Of a DNA stretch of 64,000 nt, positions 49,244-62,038 are shown piece by piece. Location: NCBI GenBank assembly GCA_905182985.1, contig CAJJDN010000134.1, positions 138,749 to 202,748 on the forward strand, given 5' to 3'. The position numbers and the translations under genes are program-made. This stretch comes from Paramecium sonneborni. Taxonomy: Eukaryota; Ciliophora; Oligohymenophorea; Peniculida; Parameciidae. Within the stretch, counting starts at the first letter, position 1; the number at the start of each line of letters is the position of its first letter. A model generated the notes under the pieces. It was not told where the DNA came from, searched no databases, and was given only the letters and a program-made list of their open reading frames with translations.

Positions 49244-50918
49244 TCATGAAGGAAGTTTTTATAGATATAACCATAATGACATTGGATTGAAGGCTAAATT
49301 CTATTATAGTTATTATTATTGAAGTTGTTATTATTGCAAATACTATTAGGATTATTCTTAGGGTGGAAGTCTCAAGGAAATATTATTTGGTAAAGAGAAT
49401 TGTTCCATTTTGATTTGGTTCTAGTAATATATTTTATAAAAAGAATACACTATCTTGTTCAGGCATCGAATTTGAACTTTGGTTAGGTATATTACCTGAA
49501 ATATGAATAATTTTTCTTATTCTTTCTGGATTAACCAGTTATTCAGGTTCTTTAAGTTCTTTTTTCTTTTTTTTTTCTGGAATTTTTGCATTATATTCTT
49601 CTTCTAATTATTCTTAATCATATTAATCATCTTCCCTTTTATATTTCAATAAAGAATTATAAACTCTATGGTAGGCTAATTGCATTTCATCCTATGATAA
49701 ATTTAAAAAATACTAAATTTTCAATTAGAATAAATCCTTTAGGAACATCATGAATATCTAAAATAACTTGGACACAATCATTATTGAGAGGTTCAAGAAA
49801 TTCTTAAATTTTTTTGAGATTCTATTGAGATTTGGTTTCATTTGTTTTACAATCAATATATAATAAAATGAGTTTTTGTTCAATTTTTTGAATTCCTTAT
49901 AATGCATTACTAGTGGATAGGACATGTTGTAACGTTTAGATTAGAGTTTCAGGCTAGATATAATATTATATAATTTACTTCTGTAAATTTAATTTTAGAA
50001 GAGTTTATATATAACTAGATACAAGCACTGAATTTAAGAAGCAAAAAAATAGGATGTTTGACCTTATGTCTAATATTAGGAGCAGTAAAGTAATTAATGA
50101 GACCATCAATAGAATTTTTAATGACTTCAGAATTAGATGGTTTGATAATTAAAAATTGTTTTTCTAAATTATTTGGTAAAAAAGGATCGAAATAAGATTG
50201 CAATTTTTAGATCTAATAAATAATAAAGAAATTTACCTTCTGTTTGACAATGTCTCTAGCAGATTTACGTGAGTCTACAAAAATAGGAGGAGAGATACGA
50301 GAATCTAAGATTTGAGGAAACTCAAATTTACTCTGACATAAATATAATGTGATAACTATATGAAATCTTTAATGCTTGATACTATTTTTAATAAATATTA
50401 CATCATGATTATAAGAAGTAGTGTTAAACTTAAGTCCAGAAAATATACATTTGCCATTTTCCATATCAACTTTAAGATTTCCTTTAGCACCTACTTCTAA
50501 TAGATGATGAGTTTTCATTGGAGTTATGATTGGCTTTACAATTTGTAATTTACACTTGCTATAATTTTGATGGATACATAAATATTATTTGGAGGGGCAA
50601 GACGCTCATTTGTCAACGGGTCTGTAATCTATTTTTAAAGTTACTAAAAATAAATAATACTTCTATTTCCAATCCTATATCTGGAAGATTCCAACTCTTA
50701 TGCCAATTCCATCCTAAATTCTCTGTGTAGATAAAAGGCCTGCTTTAATCAATCTTTAAGTTGATAAGAGGGTCAACAGTCCCATTCTCAGTTGGAATCT
50801 TTAGAGATATTTATGGACTCAAATTCCAAGAAGTTTGAGTATCCTTTACTATACGCTTTACATCATAGTTACAAGAAACCCATTCCCAAATATTCTTATC
50901 TATGTCTTATTTCATCAT
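49244..50918 (-). CDS. Putative Ig-fold (p53/Rel/STAT-like) DNA-binding protein
   Basis: 507 residues after introns 50629-50660, 50534-50553, 50213-50236, 49954-49978, 49692-49713 and 49421-49448 (exact triplet count). The N-terminal half reads as a beta-rich domain: NERLAPPNNIYVSI, LLEVGAKGNLKVDMENGKC, IFSGLKFNTTSYNHD, RFHIVITLYLC, and then SRISPPIFVDSRKSARD. The order, a Gly-rich strand, a strand with R-x-H-x-V and a closing SPPI.V.SRK, recalls p53-like transcription-factor domains, where the last Arg/Lys contact DNA. The middle is helical with an acidic/basic linker (PEKKKKKELKEPEQ), and the end is Gln-rich. This assignment is by pattern only. The first of two adjacent ATGs is at 50918. 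Confidence 0.5.
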
Positions 50919-51021
50919 TTATTTTTTATAAAATTTTTACTAAAATATCAAATACTGTTTCTGCTTAAATTGTATGATAATTTATAAAGAACATTAATTT
51001 ATTATTTATATCAATTTTACT

Positions 51022-53084
51022 ATGGAAAGGTACCTTCTTTGTTATTAACTTTAGGCAACAAATTTAATAAAGTATGTAACTTATACTTCCAAACTTTTTA
51101 TATTCTCATCCTAATGCTAATCTATCAACAATTTTAGATTTTATAATAATAGAAGGAATTAATCAATAATCTATGAGGTTATTCACAGAATAGTATTTAT
51201 TCATTTATATTTTTAAGTGTCACTTAAGACTTCCAATAATTTTGGGAGATGTTATTAATAATTAATTTTAATGAAGCAAACTAAGATTCCAGGTATTATC
51301 TTTTATATTTCATATAAAGGTATCCCTTCATTGTTACAGAAATCATTAAAAAACAATCAGAAATGATATTTGATTTTCTTTTTTAATTAAACTTTATAGA
51401 ACAAAGTGAATGCATAGAGTTCTTATTCTAAACTCTTGATAATGACTTTTTAGAAGCTCCAAATGCTGCTTACTTTTCAAAATTTGTATGTTCACTTATA
51501 GATACTAGAGGAATATATGTATTTCTATTAAAATTTATAATAAGCTTCTGAATTATTTAATTCTTTATGGGAAATATATTATTGATGATCTCATTAAACA
51601 TATCGATAATAATCATATTGCTAATATAATTTATAATTTAATTGGATTAATAAATAAAAAAGGCTTACAAGATCCTGATTTTAAACAATAAAGAATTTTT
51701 TTCTTATAAAGAATTATTTGCATCCTTTAAAATAAATACTATGATTCATAAATTGTTGAAAATATATCCAATATAATCATTAATTTATTAGAAAACGTAA
51801 ATGAATTGGAATACAAAAAATTGATTTTTTAATCTATTTATTATCCTGAAACTTTTTTCATGTTAATTGTAATTTTTAGTATTTTTAGATTAGCTTCAAA
51901 CAAAGTCAGTTTAATTGGTTGATATTTTAATTTTGTTACTTCGTGAAACCTTAGATGATTTATAATTTAACTATCAATCATTCTAAATTATAGGACAATA
52001 ATTTGTTTAAGCCCTTAAAATGGAAAATAATTAGTGTATTTATATTTGATATTATTAAGTAAATTTCATGAGCACATATGGATAGGAATAAGAAATTTTG
52101 GGATAAACTAAATTAAAACTAATAGAATTCTATTATAATATATTACAAACAGAAAATTTAACTTTAATATAATACTTTGATCACTAAGAAATATAGAGTA
52201 TTCTTATGTAGTTTATTTAAAAATATGAATTTAATAACTCCCTTTAAAACTATTATCTTTAAATTATCTTCTATATCTTTAATAATCAAAATTTAGTTTA
52301 AATTTAATAAACTATTTTTGATATGGATTTATTAGGTTTTTTATGCTTATTAAATACAAAATACTATAAATAAGTTGGCAAAATAAAAAAGCCAATTACA
52401 AAAGGCTATTAGGGCATGGCTAATAAATTAACATTATATTTTCAATAAGTAAATTATACAGATTAATGGAATAATTACAAAAATAATCATTAAAGTATAT
52501 TAGATTTAGAAATTAATTATTTATTGGGCATTCATCCTACTGAATCTCACAGTAAAATACCAGAAATATTATAATAGTAGGATCAGAAAAAAGAAGAATA
52601 ATAAATATAATCAAATTAAACTTAATCTGAATAAATTAATGAGGATTAAGATATAAATTAAATTAATGAGGACAAAGATATTAATTAAATTAATGAGGAT
52701 TAAGATATAAATTAAATTAATGAGGACAAAGATATAAATTAAATTAATGACGATTAAGATATAAATTAAATTAATGAAGATTAAGATATAAATTAAATTA
52801 ATGACGATCAATGTATAAATTCATAATATCTTTTAGTTAAAATAGCAATAGACATAGTTGAAAATAATTTTTAAGATCATACTAACATTGGAGAGATACT
52901 TAGTGAATAGCTTCTCCATCAAGTAAAAAAAAATAAAAACATATCTAAAAGTGGGTTAATAAATATTAACGCGGATAATGATCCTGATATAAGATTTTGT
53001 AGTAAATCATTAATAATTACAGATAAAAAGAAAACAGAAAGGAAATCATCTTCCTAGGAAAAAGTCAATTAGATAAAATAATGA
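51022..53084 (+). CDS. SAPS-family protein phosphatase regulatory subunit
   Basis: 636 residues after introns 51030-51054, 51193-51217, 51293-51319, 51519-51544, 51869-51893 and 52036-52059 (exact triplet count). The helical-repeat SAPS domain is clear: RYPFIVTEIIKKQSEMIFDF, then CIEFLFQTLDNDFLEAPNAA, FSKFVCSLIDTRG, LVDILILLLRETL and YGQEQEILGQTKLKLIEFY. SAPS proteins (yeast SIT4-associated, human PP6R) bind the PP6/Sit4 catalytic subunit and direct its substrates. The first coding exon encodes only MER. The C-terminus carries seven tandem copies of a nine-residue acidic repeat and a basic tail. The gene diverges from the Ig-fold gene with 103 bp between starts. Confidence 0.78.
52632..52820 (+). 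repeat. Coding minisatellite, 7 x 27 bp
   Basis: Seven head-to-tail 27-bp units, each encoding QINEDQDIN or a close variant (QINEDKDIN, QINDDQDIN, QINDDQCIN). The first four units alternate Q and K at position 6, so a 54-bp unit has probably been duplicated too. The units keep the frame of the SAPS-like protein. Confidence 0.92.
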
Positions 53085-53108
53085 TAAGAAACAAAAAAAT
53101 TTATTTAG

Positions 53109-53402
53109 TCATTTAAATTTTATTATTAAAAATAATGATTTTTTTAACCCGTAATTTAATAAATGCTCAATATATTTAGCATTCAAGTTTGTTAGTTTTA
53201 ATTTATTATCAATATATATATTGTTTTTCAATTGCCACTAATTATTTACAACATTAAAGGATAAATTGTTAATTTGATTCTTTTTACTTTTAATAATTCT
53301 TTCCTTCATTCTGATTCAGTACACTGTAAAGTTGGAGGATTTCTATCTTGAAATTGACATTCTTAAATCTTTTGAAGATAAATAAAATTTATAATCAAAC
53401 AT
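53109..53402 (-). CDS. Small hypothetical protein, 90 residues
   Basis: ATG 53402-53400, a 21-nt intron at 53304-53324, stop TGA 53111-53109. Removing the intron bypasses an in-frame TGA and joins KDLRMSISRQKSSNFT to ERIIKSKKNQINNLSFNVV. Lys/Asn-rich, no domain recognised. It converges on the SAPS gene with 24 bp between stops, the spacing usual here, which supports it as a real gene. Confidence 0.4.
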
Positions 53403-53973
53403 TTTTTCAATCTATAAATATAATTAATTTTTTCTTAATCAATTCCTTAAATTAATTTAATTTAATTCAAAAAATTTATCAGTTGTGAAATTTATTTTGT
53501 TTTTAATGAATTTTCTTCTTAGAATGAATCTATTTTATGCAAAAGAAATTGATTATAAATATAGAATAAATATTAATCATCCAATAGATTACGTTGGCAA
53601 TTTCTTGTAAAGGATATAAATCTATATTCTTAAAATCAAATTTAAGTAATAAGAATGATAAGAAGAAAAAATAGTTTTCATAAAATTTTAAATCATTCAT
53701 TTATTTAAAACTGTAAATAATTTAGAACCTATTTTTTTTTGAGATTTTTACATTTTTATTTTGAAATTTCATAAGATCAATTTATTTAATAAAAGATTTT
53801 ATAAATTTAGAAATATTTAATATTCATTCATAAAAATAAACACATTATATACTTTTTGATGCAATTTGATATCCTATTTTAATAAAATAATTCATAAAAA
53901 ATAATAATAAAAATAGAATATTTCTAATTTTCAATCACTTAATCCTCTGTATTGCATTTCTATATTAGGATAT
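53403..53973. other. Mostly gene-free stretch, 571 bp, with one short frame
   Basis: A+T-rich. A plus-strand code-6 frame of 50 residues (53506-53658, MNFLLRMNLFYAKEIDYKYR) looks somewhat coding but has no supporting context. Nothing else was recognised. Confidence 0.35.
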
Positions 53974-56900
53974 TCAGTTGCTTCGAATTTCATTCTATGA
54001 TAATTAAATATAATACTATTATTTTTCATTTTTCTTTCTAAAATAATTGTACAATGTGTATAGTAGAACAAATATTATAGAAAAAAGAAAAGTATACTTC
54101 ATATATCTGCTCCATTTGAGTTACTTCACAAACTCATTTGGAACATTGATTGGATTATAGAATTTTTCTATATGAACTAATTCTAAATTTTTTAATTAAA
54201 CGGTAGCTAAAAATAGTGAAATTAAAATTACAATCAGCATAGATATTAAATTATATCATTTGAGCGTCAACAAGTTTTTCTTAATCTAACAATTGAATTA
54301 AAGTGAAATTCTTTATAGATTAGTACTCAGAAATAGTTTGAAAATTATAATGATCGAAACAATAATCAACAGATAAATTTTTCTTTTCATCAGTGTATTA
54401 ATAAAATAATGTGTATGAAACATATAGTAATTTAAAGTTTGGATTCTTTTCTACAAATAATGCAGCTCCAAAGACTTAGAGATAATATTTATCGTCATCT
54501 CTATATATTTACCAAGTCAAATTTCCTTAATTTCCAGGTTTAATATCATCAATTGGAATATAAGAATCTTATTTTACAAGTTAAGCAGTTATTTTAAATG
54601 GAGATGTTTAATCTATTAAAGAATTGATTGGACTTGCTAATAAATAATAATAACCAGATCTTTTGACTTCAATTAGGTCTATTAAACTATCATTTATTTG
54701 ATATTGCTTTTAATATTATCCATTCTTTAAAAGAAACATATCATTAGAACCAAATAGATTTAAAGGTAATCCACATTAATAAACCTATAAAAGGAGTTAT
54801 CCTTCAGATGGACAATAATATTCCCAATATTAAGGCTTATTTGTTAAAAGGCTTATGCTTTTTTTATTTGGAATCAAGACATTAAGTTAACTATTACTAA
54901 GTATTAAGTTAAAATCGAGGGTTAGATGATCATCATTATTAAGGACTTCAATTTCATAATCTCCAGCCTATTCCTAGAATTCAACATAATAATGTTCTTA
55001 TATTTATGTTTCTTTTAGTGGGATAATTTGATGAGATCTTTACTCTTAGTTTGTATATTTGACTAAAATCTTTGGGATTGCTTTCTTATACTTATTATAT
55101 TCAGTTTTTGACAATGTATTAAAAAACATAGAAATTAAGATTGTAAAACTATTATCATCTCCTTATTAAACACTACTATACGATAATTTTTGTAATTATT
55201 TTGGGTTTAGTTATATTATATAAGCTTCACCTACAGTTATTGCTATCGGACTTTATACATCTCTGCATTAAATCTTATAAGTAGCAATTTTATCTAAAGC
55301 ACTGATTTTAATTTCAAATTAACTAGATGAATTAGCCATTTATGCTTCAAAATAATTTGAGCCTACAGATTCTTTACTAACAAACTCTTCTGTCTTATTT
55401 TTTGAAGCATAACTCATATATTCAACTTTTATTTTTCCATCTAAGACTTCGACTTTAAATGAAGAGTCATAATTACTGAAATAACTATATGATTAACTTT
55501 CATTTGGATCAAGTTAATTTATCATTATTACATCTTTTGCTAAATATACTTTTTATGATTTAACTTAGATGGCTATTACAAAATCAGAATATTCATCTGA
55601 TCTCACAGCAATTAAATAATTATTTCGATCATTTGGAGAAAATTTCATTTCCTTAGTATATCCTTTTCCATCATTGTTAAATTGAAATGTATCAATTTAT
55701 TTCACAAAAATAATTGAATCTTTATAATCTAAAGATATCTCTTCTATAAAATATTGGGCTGATCCACTTAATGTTTTGAATAAAATTTTGAAATCTTCAA
55801 CTATGTACTATTGATATTTAAAATAAGCAATTTCTCCATGTTTAAGCACAAGATTATATGGTATTCCTTATTAAATTTAGTAATAATGAAATCTACCAGT
55901 TTAATATACAATGTTATAAGAACATTATTAATCTGCAATAACTCCTATGAAGTATAGGCCAGCCATATTTGGTTCAACAGGATTACCACTTTCAATAACT
56001 AATTAATCTCCCAAATAGTCATTTGATGCCCATTGATATTATCGAGCATTTGGATAAGTGTCTTTACTTACAACAATATTAACATCGCAAGATGACATAG
56101 GAGTAAGTACTATCATAAGATTGGTATCATTATCATAGACATAAACTTGATAGTATTTAATAGTATCTTTTTGTGTGATTCCATAGTAAGGGATTGATTC
56201 TGGTAAAAAGGTAGCTCCAGATGAATATTAAATAGAATAAATAGAATTAGGAGTTTAATGATATTTTAGATCTTCAATTAATTTAACAGTGATAGCTAGA
56301 ACACAATTGGAATAACATTATTGAAGTTAATTAGAAGTGAGTGTAATTTAACTATTTGGTAGGCCAAGAAGTGTTGTTGAAAAAGCAATAACATTTTTGG
56401 ATTGGGTATCTAAAGGATAATCATAGATTCCTTTATTTGGATACTGATTAATATCAAAATAAGAAACTAAGATTTGTAATGGTTATGGGTATGCAAAATT
56501 AACAACATTGATAATGACATCATAAGGTTATTAATAAAATAAGTAATAATGATGGTACGTAATAGGCAGGTTCCTTGTAATAGGTTCATCAATAGTAAGT
56601 TAAATTTATGAGTCATCTTTGGATATTAATAATGAATAGAATGTACTTACTGGACTAAAGACTTAAATATAAATTTAACAATAATAGAGTTCAGCAGCAG
56701 AGATTTTACATTTATCTAAAGGCATATTAGAAGGACTCAAAACCACTGTTCCATTTGTCAATTAATGTTAAGAATCCCCAATGAATATAGTAACATTAAG
56801 TTCATTGTCTCTATGTGAATGAGCTCTTTTAGTAAGTTGAACATCTTCATTTTTGAAGAAGGTGTAATGAAAATATTAATACTCATCTTTTTCAATCCAA

Positions 56901-59260
56901 GTATAGAAATTTTCATTTAAAACAAGCATGTTACTTTTCCATCCAATTCTATAAATAATTCTAAATTACACCTAACTAAAAGGTTTAGTTGGTTCTACTC
57001 TTAAATAAATGACCTCTGGATAATTATCATCTATAAACTATATTTCTATTTCTTCAGTACTATTCCATCTGGATTCACTTAAATTAGTTGATGGATGATC
57101 AAATCCATAAAGTTATAATTCACCTGATTCATGTAAAATCTCAATCTTTACTGTCTCTTAATATGTCTATCTACTCTAATCTACACTAAGATAACTTATT
57201 AAATCTATTTTATATAAACCTACTTCTTCACTAAATAAACTAAAATCTTATGGACTCCCTTCATATAACTGAATATACTACCAAGCAAACTTCCCTTTCA
57301 CTCTTATATCTTCACCTTCCCTTATAACTATTACTGCTATTGTATATAATCCAGAACTCTATCCAAATACTGATATATAGTAAATTCCCTTTTCAACTTT
57401 CTCATTATAACCACCATAACGAATCATATTATTCACTCCTTACTTTTCAAATCTTTCTTTATCAGGTCTCTTCTCTACTCTTGAACTATACAATCTAAAA
57501 TTCCCTTGTATTGGTGTTAAAATTATTGATATTCTACTTATATTGTCTACATCATCAATTCCAAATTTAAAATAATTATAATTGTCTCTCTCCACTATTG
57601 ATTTATGAGGAGTGTTCTCTCGTAATTTTACATGTGAAGATTGAGCAGATATTAATAAAGAATAAAAACATTTACTTTATTATTAAACAAGCGTAAAACT
57701 CTAATGAATTGCTAATACATATGTACAACTATAAAAATCACCAAATGATTTACAATATTCTGGTATATAACTAAATATCAACATCTATTTATTTATAATC
57801 TTTGATGGATTACTATAGATAAATAAATCCATTCCATCATCAGAATATTTCTATTCTAAATTTTATAAATCATCTTCTATTATTTTACATTCCTCATCTT
57901 AACATCTTTTTATCACCATAAAACATTCCTCTTCATAATTTGTTAATTCTACTGTTACTGCTTTTTACTTATTCCCTGTCAATACAAACCAATAATTAAT
58001 CATCTCGTTATTCTCTATCATACCTTCATAAGGAACATTTATGTTAATATATTGATATTCAAAATCTTGAATCCCTGTTTCCAATTCATATGTACATACC
58101 TCATTTCCAAATACAGCGATATACAAATATCTTTCATTCTCACCTTAATATTTAAACTTTGATTTTTCAATGATCAAAATCTATTTACTCTATCCCTCAA
58201 AATGATAAAAGTATTATTCTAATAACACTGGTTAATAATCAAGATTCACATATAAAGTAGCATGTCCAACAAATGGAGTCAATCTTACAAACTTAATATA
58301 CCATTATTTTTTACCCATTTAATTTTTTTATCTACATCATCCAAGTTATTATAACTATTATCTTAAATTTTGACTTTAAAAATTTTAGTAACATTAGCCC
58401 CCACTAATCCATTATAAACTTCCTAAAACTTTAATTCTCTTTAAATTCCATAAGTACGAGTTCTTATTTAAAAGATTGCACCAGCTTAACCTGATATCAA
58501 CATAGTAAGTTTAGATTGTGGTGGTAACTATTAAAGCAATAAAGAAATCAACTTAGATCCACTCCATGAATCTTTGGCTTTATATTTATGATTTTCAGAA
58601 GAGGGAACTATACTACCCTCATTTAGATAAACGTAAAATTCAGACTCAAACTCATAAATATTTAATGCTTTTATTTCTATCTCTAATTCAGTCTCTGATT
58701 TACTGTATTCACCTATATTTATCCTTATTATCTCACTTTGTTAAGTATTTGATAATTTTAATTATGTAAAATCATCTAATTAATATTATTATCCAACATT
58801 TTACCTCTTTCTAATGTATATTCTTCAACATAATCCACTCTCAACTCATACCTGCAATTTCCTGGACATATTATTGATATATAATAAGGAACCTCTATTG
58901 CCAATTGAGATTTATCAATTATACACAAATCTTATTGAATATAGAATTATTGTTACCATTTCCATTTGATGAACAAGAAGCTATTTCTCCTTCCTTTTAA
59001 TTACTGGCATATTTATTCTATTTTGATATAAATATGTTTGGATCTCCTCCTGGATTTATTGCCTTTACCATTACTACTATATCCGAATCCATTTTTAATT
59101 CATTCAATACTAATTCATAAAAATCTCCATTCTAATTTAACCATTTAGCTTGAGTGCTATCAATTAATAATTGCTTTTACCCTTCTACTCTATTACCAAT
59201 CGTTATTGTTTTCATCTCTTAAGCCAAAATTACTTTCAAGATAATCAAAATTGAGATCAT
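53974..59260 (-). CDS. Giant type I surface protein with repeated beta-sandwich ectodomain
   Basis: From ATG 59260-59258 to TGA 53976-53974, about 1,700 residues after small introns that I did not all place. The N-terminus MISILIILKVILAQEMK is a signal peptide. The ectodomain is beta-rich, Tyr/Asn/Ser-rich and repeats the same layout several times: a strand pair, a short Cys-containing segment such as CPGNCRYELRVDY or CYSNCVLAITV, and YYQVYV- or YYQIQQG-like strands. The pattern recalls tandem prepeptidase-C-terminal-like (PPC) domains of large ciliate surface proteins. Near the end one TM segment (FLFSIIFVLLYTLYNYF) is followed by RKK and a short cytoplasmic tail. It is the longest gene in the window. 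A role in adhesion or as cell coat is inferred. Confidence 0.65.
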
Positions 59261-59719
59261 ATTTTTAATTAAAATTATTCATTATCATTAATCAATATTT
59301 TTTATATCTATTCTATCTAATGTTATTACCATTTCAATTAATCAAAAATTCTTACTTCTTTTTCCATTTCTTGCTATTATTATTATTATAATAAAAATCA
59401 TAATGATTCTTAAATATACTAATCTATATAAATATTAAGAAAAATCTAATTCTCTATTAATAAACTTATCATATAAATAATCTCAACCAATTCTCTAGAA
59501 ATTAATAAGAGTGAAAATCACTAAATTTAATTATTTATTTCAACTTTCTGATCAATTTTATATCTTAAATGGCTTTTCGCAAAAACAAAAAATCAAACAT
59601 GTTAAATATTTAGTTATTTACTTATCTCTTGTATCATTTTTTAATTAAAATTAAACAGGTTTATTTTTTAAGTTCAAATTTCTAAATAGAATAACATATT
59701 TAATTGATTAGTTTAAATA
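59261..59719. promoter_or_regulatory. Divergent intergenic region, 459 bp
   Basis: A+T-rich spacer between the start of the giant surface-protein gene and the small plus-strand gene. No element was recognised. Confidence 0.35.
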
Positions 59720-60050
59720 ATGAATTCAGTAAATCTATTCTAAATTTCTTTATCATTAGCTATTTCTTGAATTACGTTATTGTGTTAACTTGAATACATA
59801 GGCAAAGTTAAATCCTCACTTATCAATAAGGTTTCTTAATGAATTTTTTTATAATGAATTTCAATCCAAAATAAAATTTAATATAGAGCCTAATTTTCAA
59901 TCTGAAAATTCTTATTCATTTAGAAATTATTCTTAAATAAAATTAAAATAACTACTAAAAGTTTATTTTATAATGTAAACAATATAATTAATATTTCATA
60001 ACTTTTTGAAGTTAACTCTTTAGAATAACTGTTCTTTTTTATAACTGTGA
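59720..60050 (+). CDS. Small hypothetical protein, 99 residues
   Basis: ATG 59720-59722, a 31-nt phase-0 intron at 59729-59759 (GTA...TAG), stop TGA 60048-60050; exact triplet count. After the first exon MNS, the second reads LFLELRYCVNLNTQAKLNPH and continues IRFLNEFFYNEFQSKIKF. No domain is recognised. Support comes from the well-formed intron and protein-like composition; it could also be a gene remnant. Confidence 0.4.
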
Positions 60051-60649
60051 CTGCGTTATTGTTTTCAGACTAAACTTTTAGGGTAAAGTTTAGTTATCAA
60101 AGTGTGAGATCCTGCTTTTAAATGAAATTATAATATTCGATTTTCAAAAATGAATAAAGAATATATGAATTGAAATTTTAATCATCATTCATCAATTTTT
60201 TTTAGTAATTAAGGTAGTATGGTAATAGTAAATTTTAATAATCATGCTCAAATGGCATCAAATAAAAGTAAATACAAATGCATGGAACTTTCTATTTCTA
60301 AATAATTTATGATTTTTAGTTATTCCTAGTTTCTCAATTTTTGAGTTTGATCTATTTGAATTTTCACTATTTGTCTCCTTTAGTTTTTGTATGGATTCTT
60401 AACTATTTATCATTCCAAAGTTAATAAAAATTTGATTACCAAGGTATATGGGCATATAAGTAAAATATATTAAATAAATTAATAAAATCAATTTTTCATT
60501 AAAATTATAAAATAAATTATTGAATGAATTAGCCCTAATTATTAATTTTTTAATGTTATAATATTTTAAAATTATGTGATTAAAAATAAGAAAGTGGATT
60601 AATGAAAATTAATCATATGGAAAATGACTTGGATGAATATAATTATGAT
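60051..60649. other. Gene-free stretch, 599 bp, with a hairpin
   Basis: A+T-rich spacer between the small gene and the convergent coiled-coil gene. A perfect 9-bp stem lies at 60069-60077 / 60086-60094 with loop TTAGGGTA, 18 bp after the stop of the small gene. No coding frame was seen. Confidence 0.45.
60069..60094. other. Perfect 9-bp stem-loop
   Basis: ACTAAACTT, loop TTAGGGTA, AAGTTTAGT. The surrounding 100 bp are less A+T-rich than the rest of the spacer. It may act in the 3' end of the small gene or belong to a small RNA; neither is shown. Confidence 0.4.
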
Positions 60650-61984
60650 TCATTTTTTTTCAAATTTAGTAGTTTCTTTAATTTATTCAGCAATTTCAAG
60701 TAATTATTTTCTTATCAAAGCTTTGGAATTCAAATCATTTTCTTTTTAAGCTTATCTAATTAAATTTTCATATTTTTCATTAAGTCCCTTAAGTTTAGTT
60801 TCTATTTCGAGTTGTCGAGAAGTTGACATAGGGGATAGCAATGACTACTTTTTATTTTCTGATTTTCTATCAGGACTACAAAACTGAAAATTGGAGGTGT
60901 TCTTCATGTCTTCCAAACATTCTCTTATAGCTTATTTTAACGAACTTTGTCTTAAACTTTGTTCTAATCTTGGACTAGTTAATGGAGGAGACATTTAATC
61001 TATATTTAATTTAGTAACAGTTTTTTATTCTTTATAACCTTTTTTAATTTCAGTTTCACCTTAACTTAATTTTCTACTAATATACCTATGTTATCTCTCT
61101 TCATAATCTAATTTAATTTTAACTTACTAGTATTTAAGACTTAAATCTTTATAATCTTGAGTTAGTTGTTCAATAATTTATTGATATTCATTGCATTTAC
61201 CAATTAAATCCTAGATTCTTCTACTCATTTGTTCTTCCCTTATATTCTTGTTATTTTCAATATCATCGATATTTCTAGAATGTAACTTATCTTTCTCATC
61301 TATTTAAGCTTTTAATTAATGAATTTGTTTTTCGTAATCATGCAATTTCATTGGAGGATATTTAGTTTTATAATTAGAATATTCTTATAGAATCTGTTCT
61401 TTTTCCATTTCTAAAAATTCTATTTTTTTTTCTTATTTTTTAAGTTATTAATCCTTTAAATCAATTTTAATTTTAAGATCTGATATATTTGTTAAAAGAG
61501 AAGCATTTTCTTCAAATTTTTTAAATTCAACTTTATGTAGATATCCTTTTTCAGTTGACTTATGTACTTATTATTATCTTTATAAAGTGTCAAATGCTAT
61601 TTAAATTTCATGTTTTTCATGTTTTAATTCTTCATTTTTTCTAATTAAATCACTAACTCTATCTTAATAGTCTTTGAGATGTTGTAATCTTTCAGCTTAT
61701 AAAACTTCAATTTATTAAGAAGCAACAAAGTTCATTTAACTTTCTTAATTAGTTTTCATTAATAAGTATTATAATCTTTCATTTTCATTTTACAAATCAT
61801 TTATTTATTTTTTAAGTTAGTCAATTAGACAATCAGAAGGATTATCAATAGATTTCTTTAATCCTTCAACTCCCTTTAATTTTTCTTATAATGCTTTAAG
61901 TGCTGAAGCATAAGCATTCTAAGGTACAGTATTAGGATTAGAAGAGAATGCCCTATGAGATGTACGAGATTCTCTTTCATTCAT
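60650..61984 (-). CDS. Coiled-coil protein, 444 residues
   Basis: An intronless frame from ATG 61984-61982 to TGA 60652-60650. A Ser/Asn-rich start (MNERESRTSHRAFSSNPNTV) precedes almost continuous coiled coil (LQEKLKGVEGLKKSIDNP, LIRKNEELKHEKHEIQI, EKKIEFLEMEKEQILQEY). A Ser/Pro-rich stretch (DQMSPPLTSPRLEQSLRQSS) and SLLSPMSTSRQLEIETKLK follow; these S-P sites could be phosphorylated. A basal-body or ciliary structural role is likely for this class but not shown. It lies 54 bp downstream of the next minus-strand gene. Confidence 0.65.
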
Positions 61985-62038
61985 TTTTTGTTTTAGGTAG
62001 GATATGAATAAATTTATTTTATATATGTTAATTTTGTT

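Noticed and set aside
52611..52811. Minus-strand repetitive Ile/Leu frame of 66 residues
   Set aside because: Reverse shadow of the coding minisatellite in the SAPS-like gene.
58566..58769. Plus-strand frame of 67 residues
   Set aside because: Antisense to the giant surface-protein gene.
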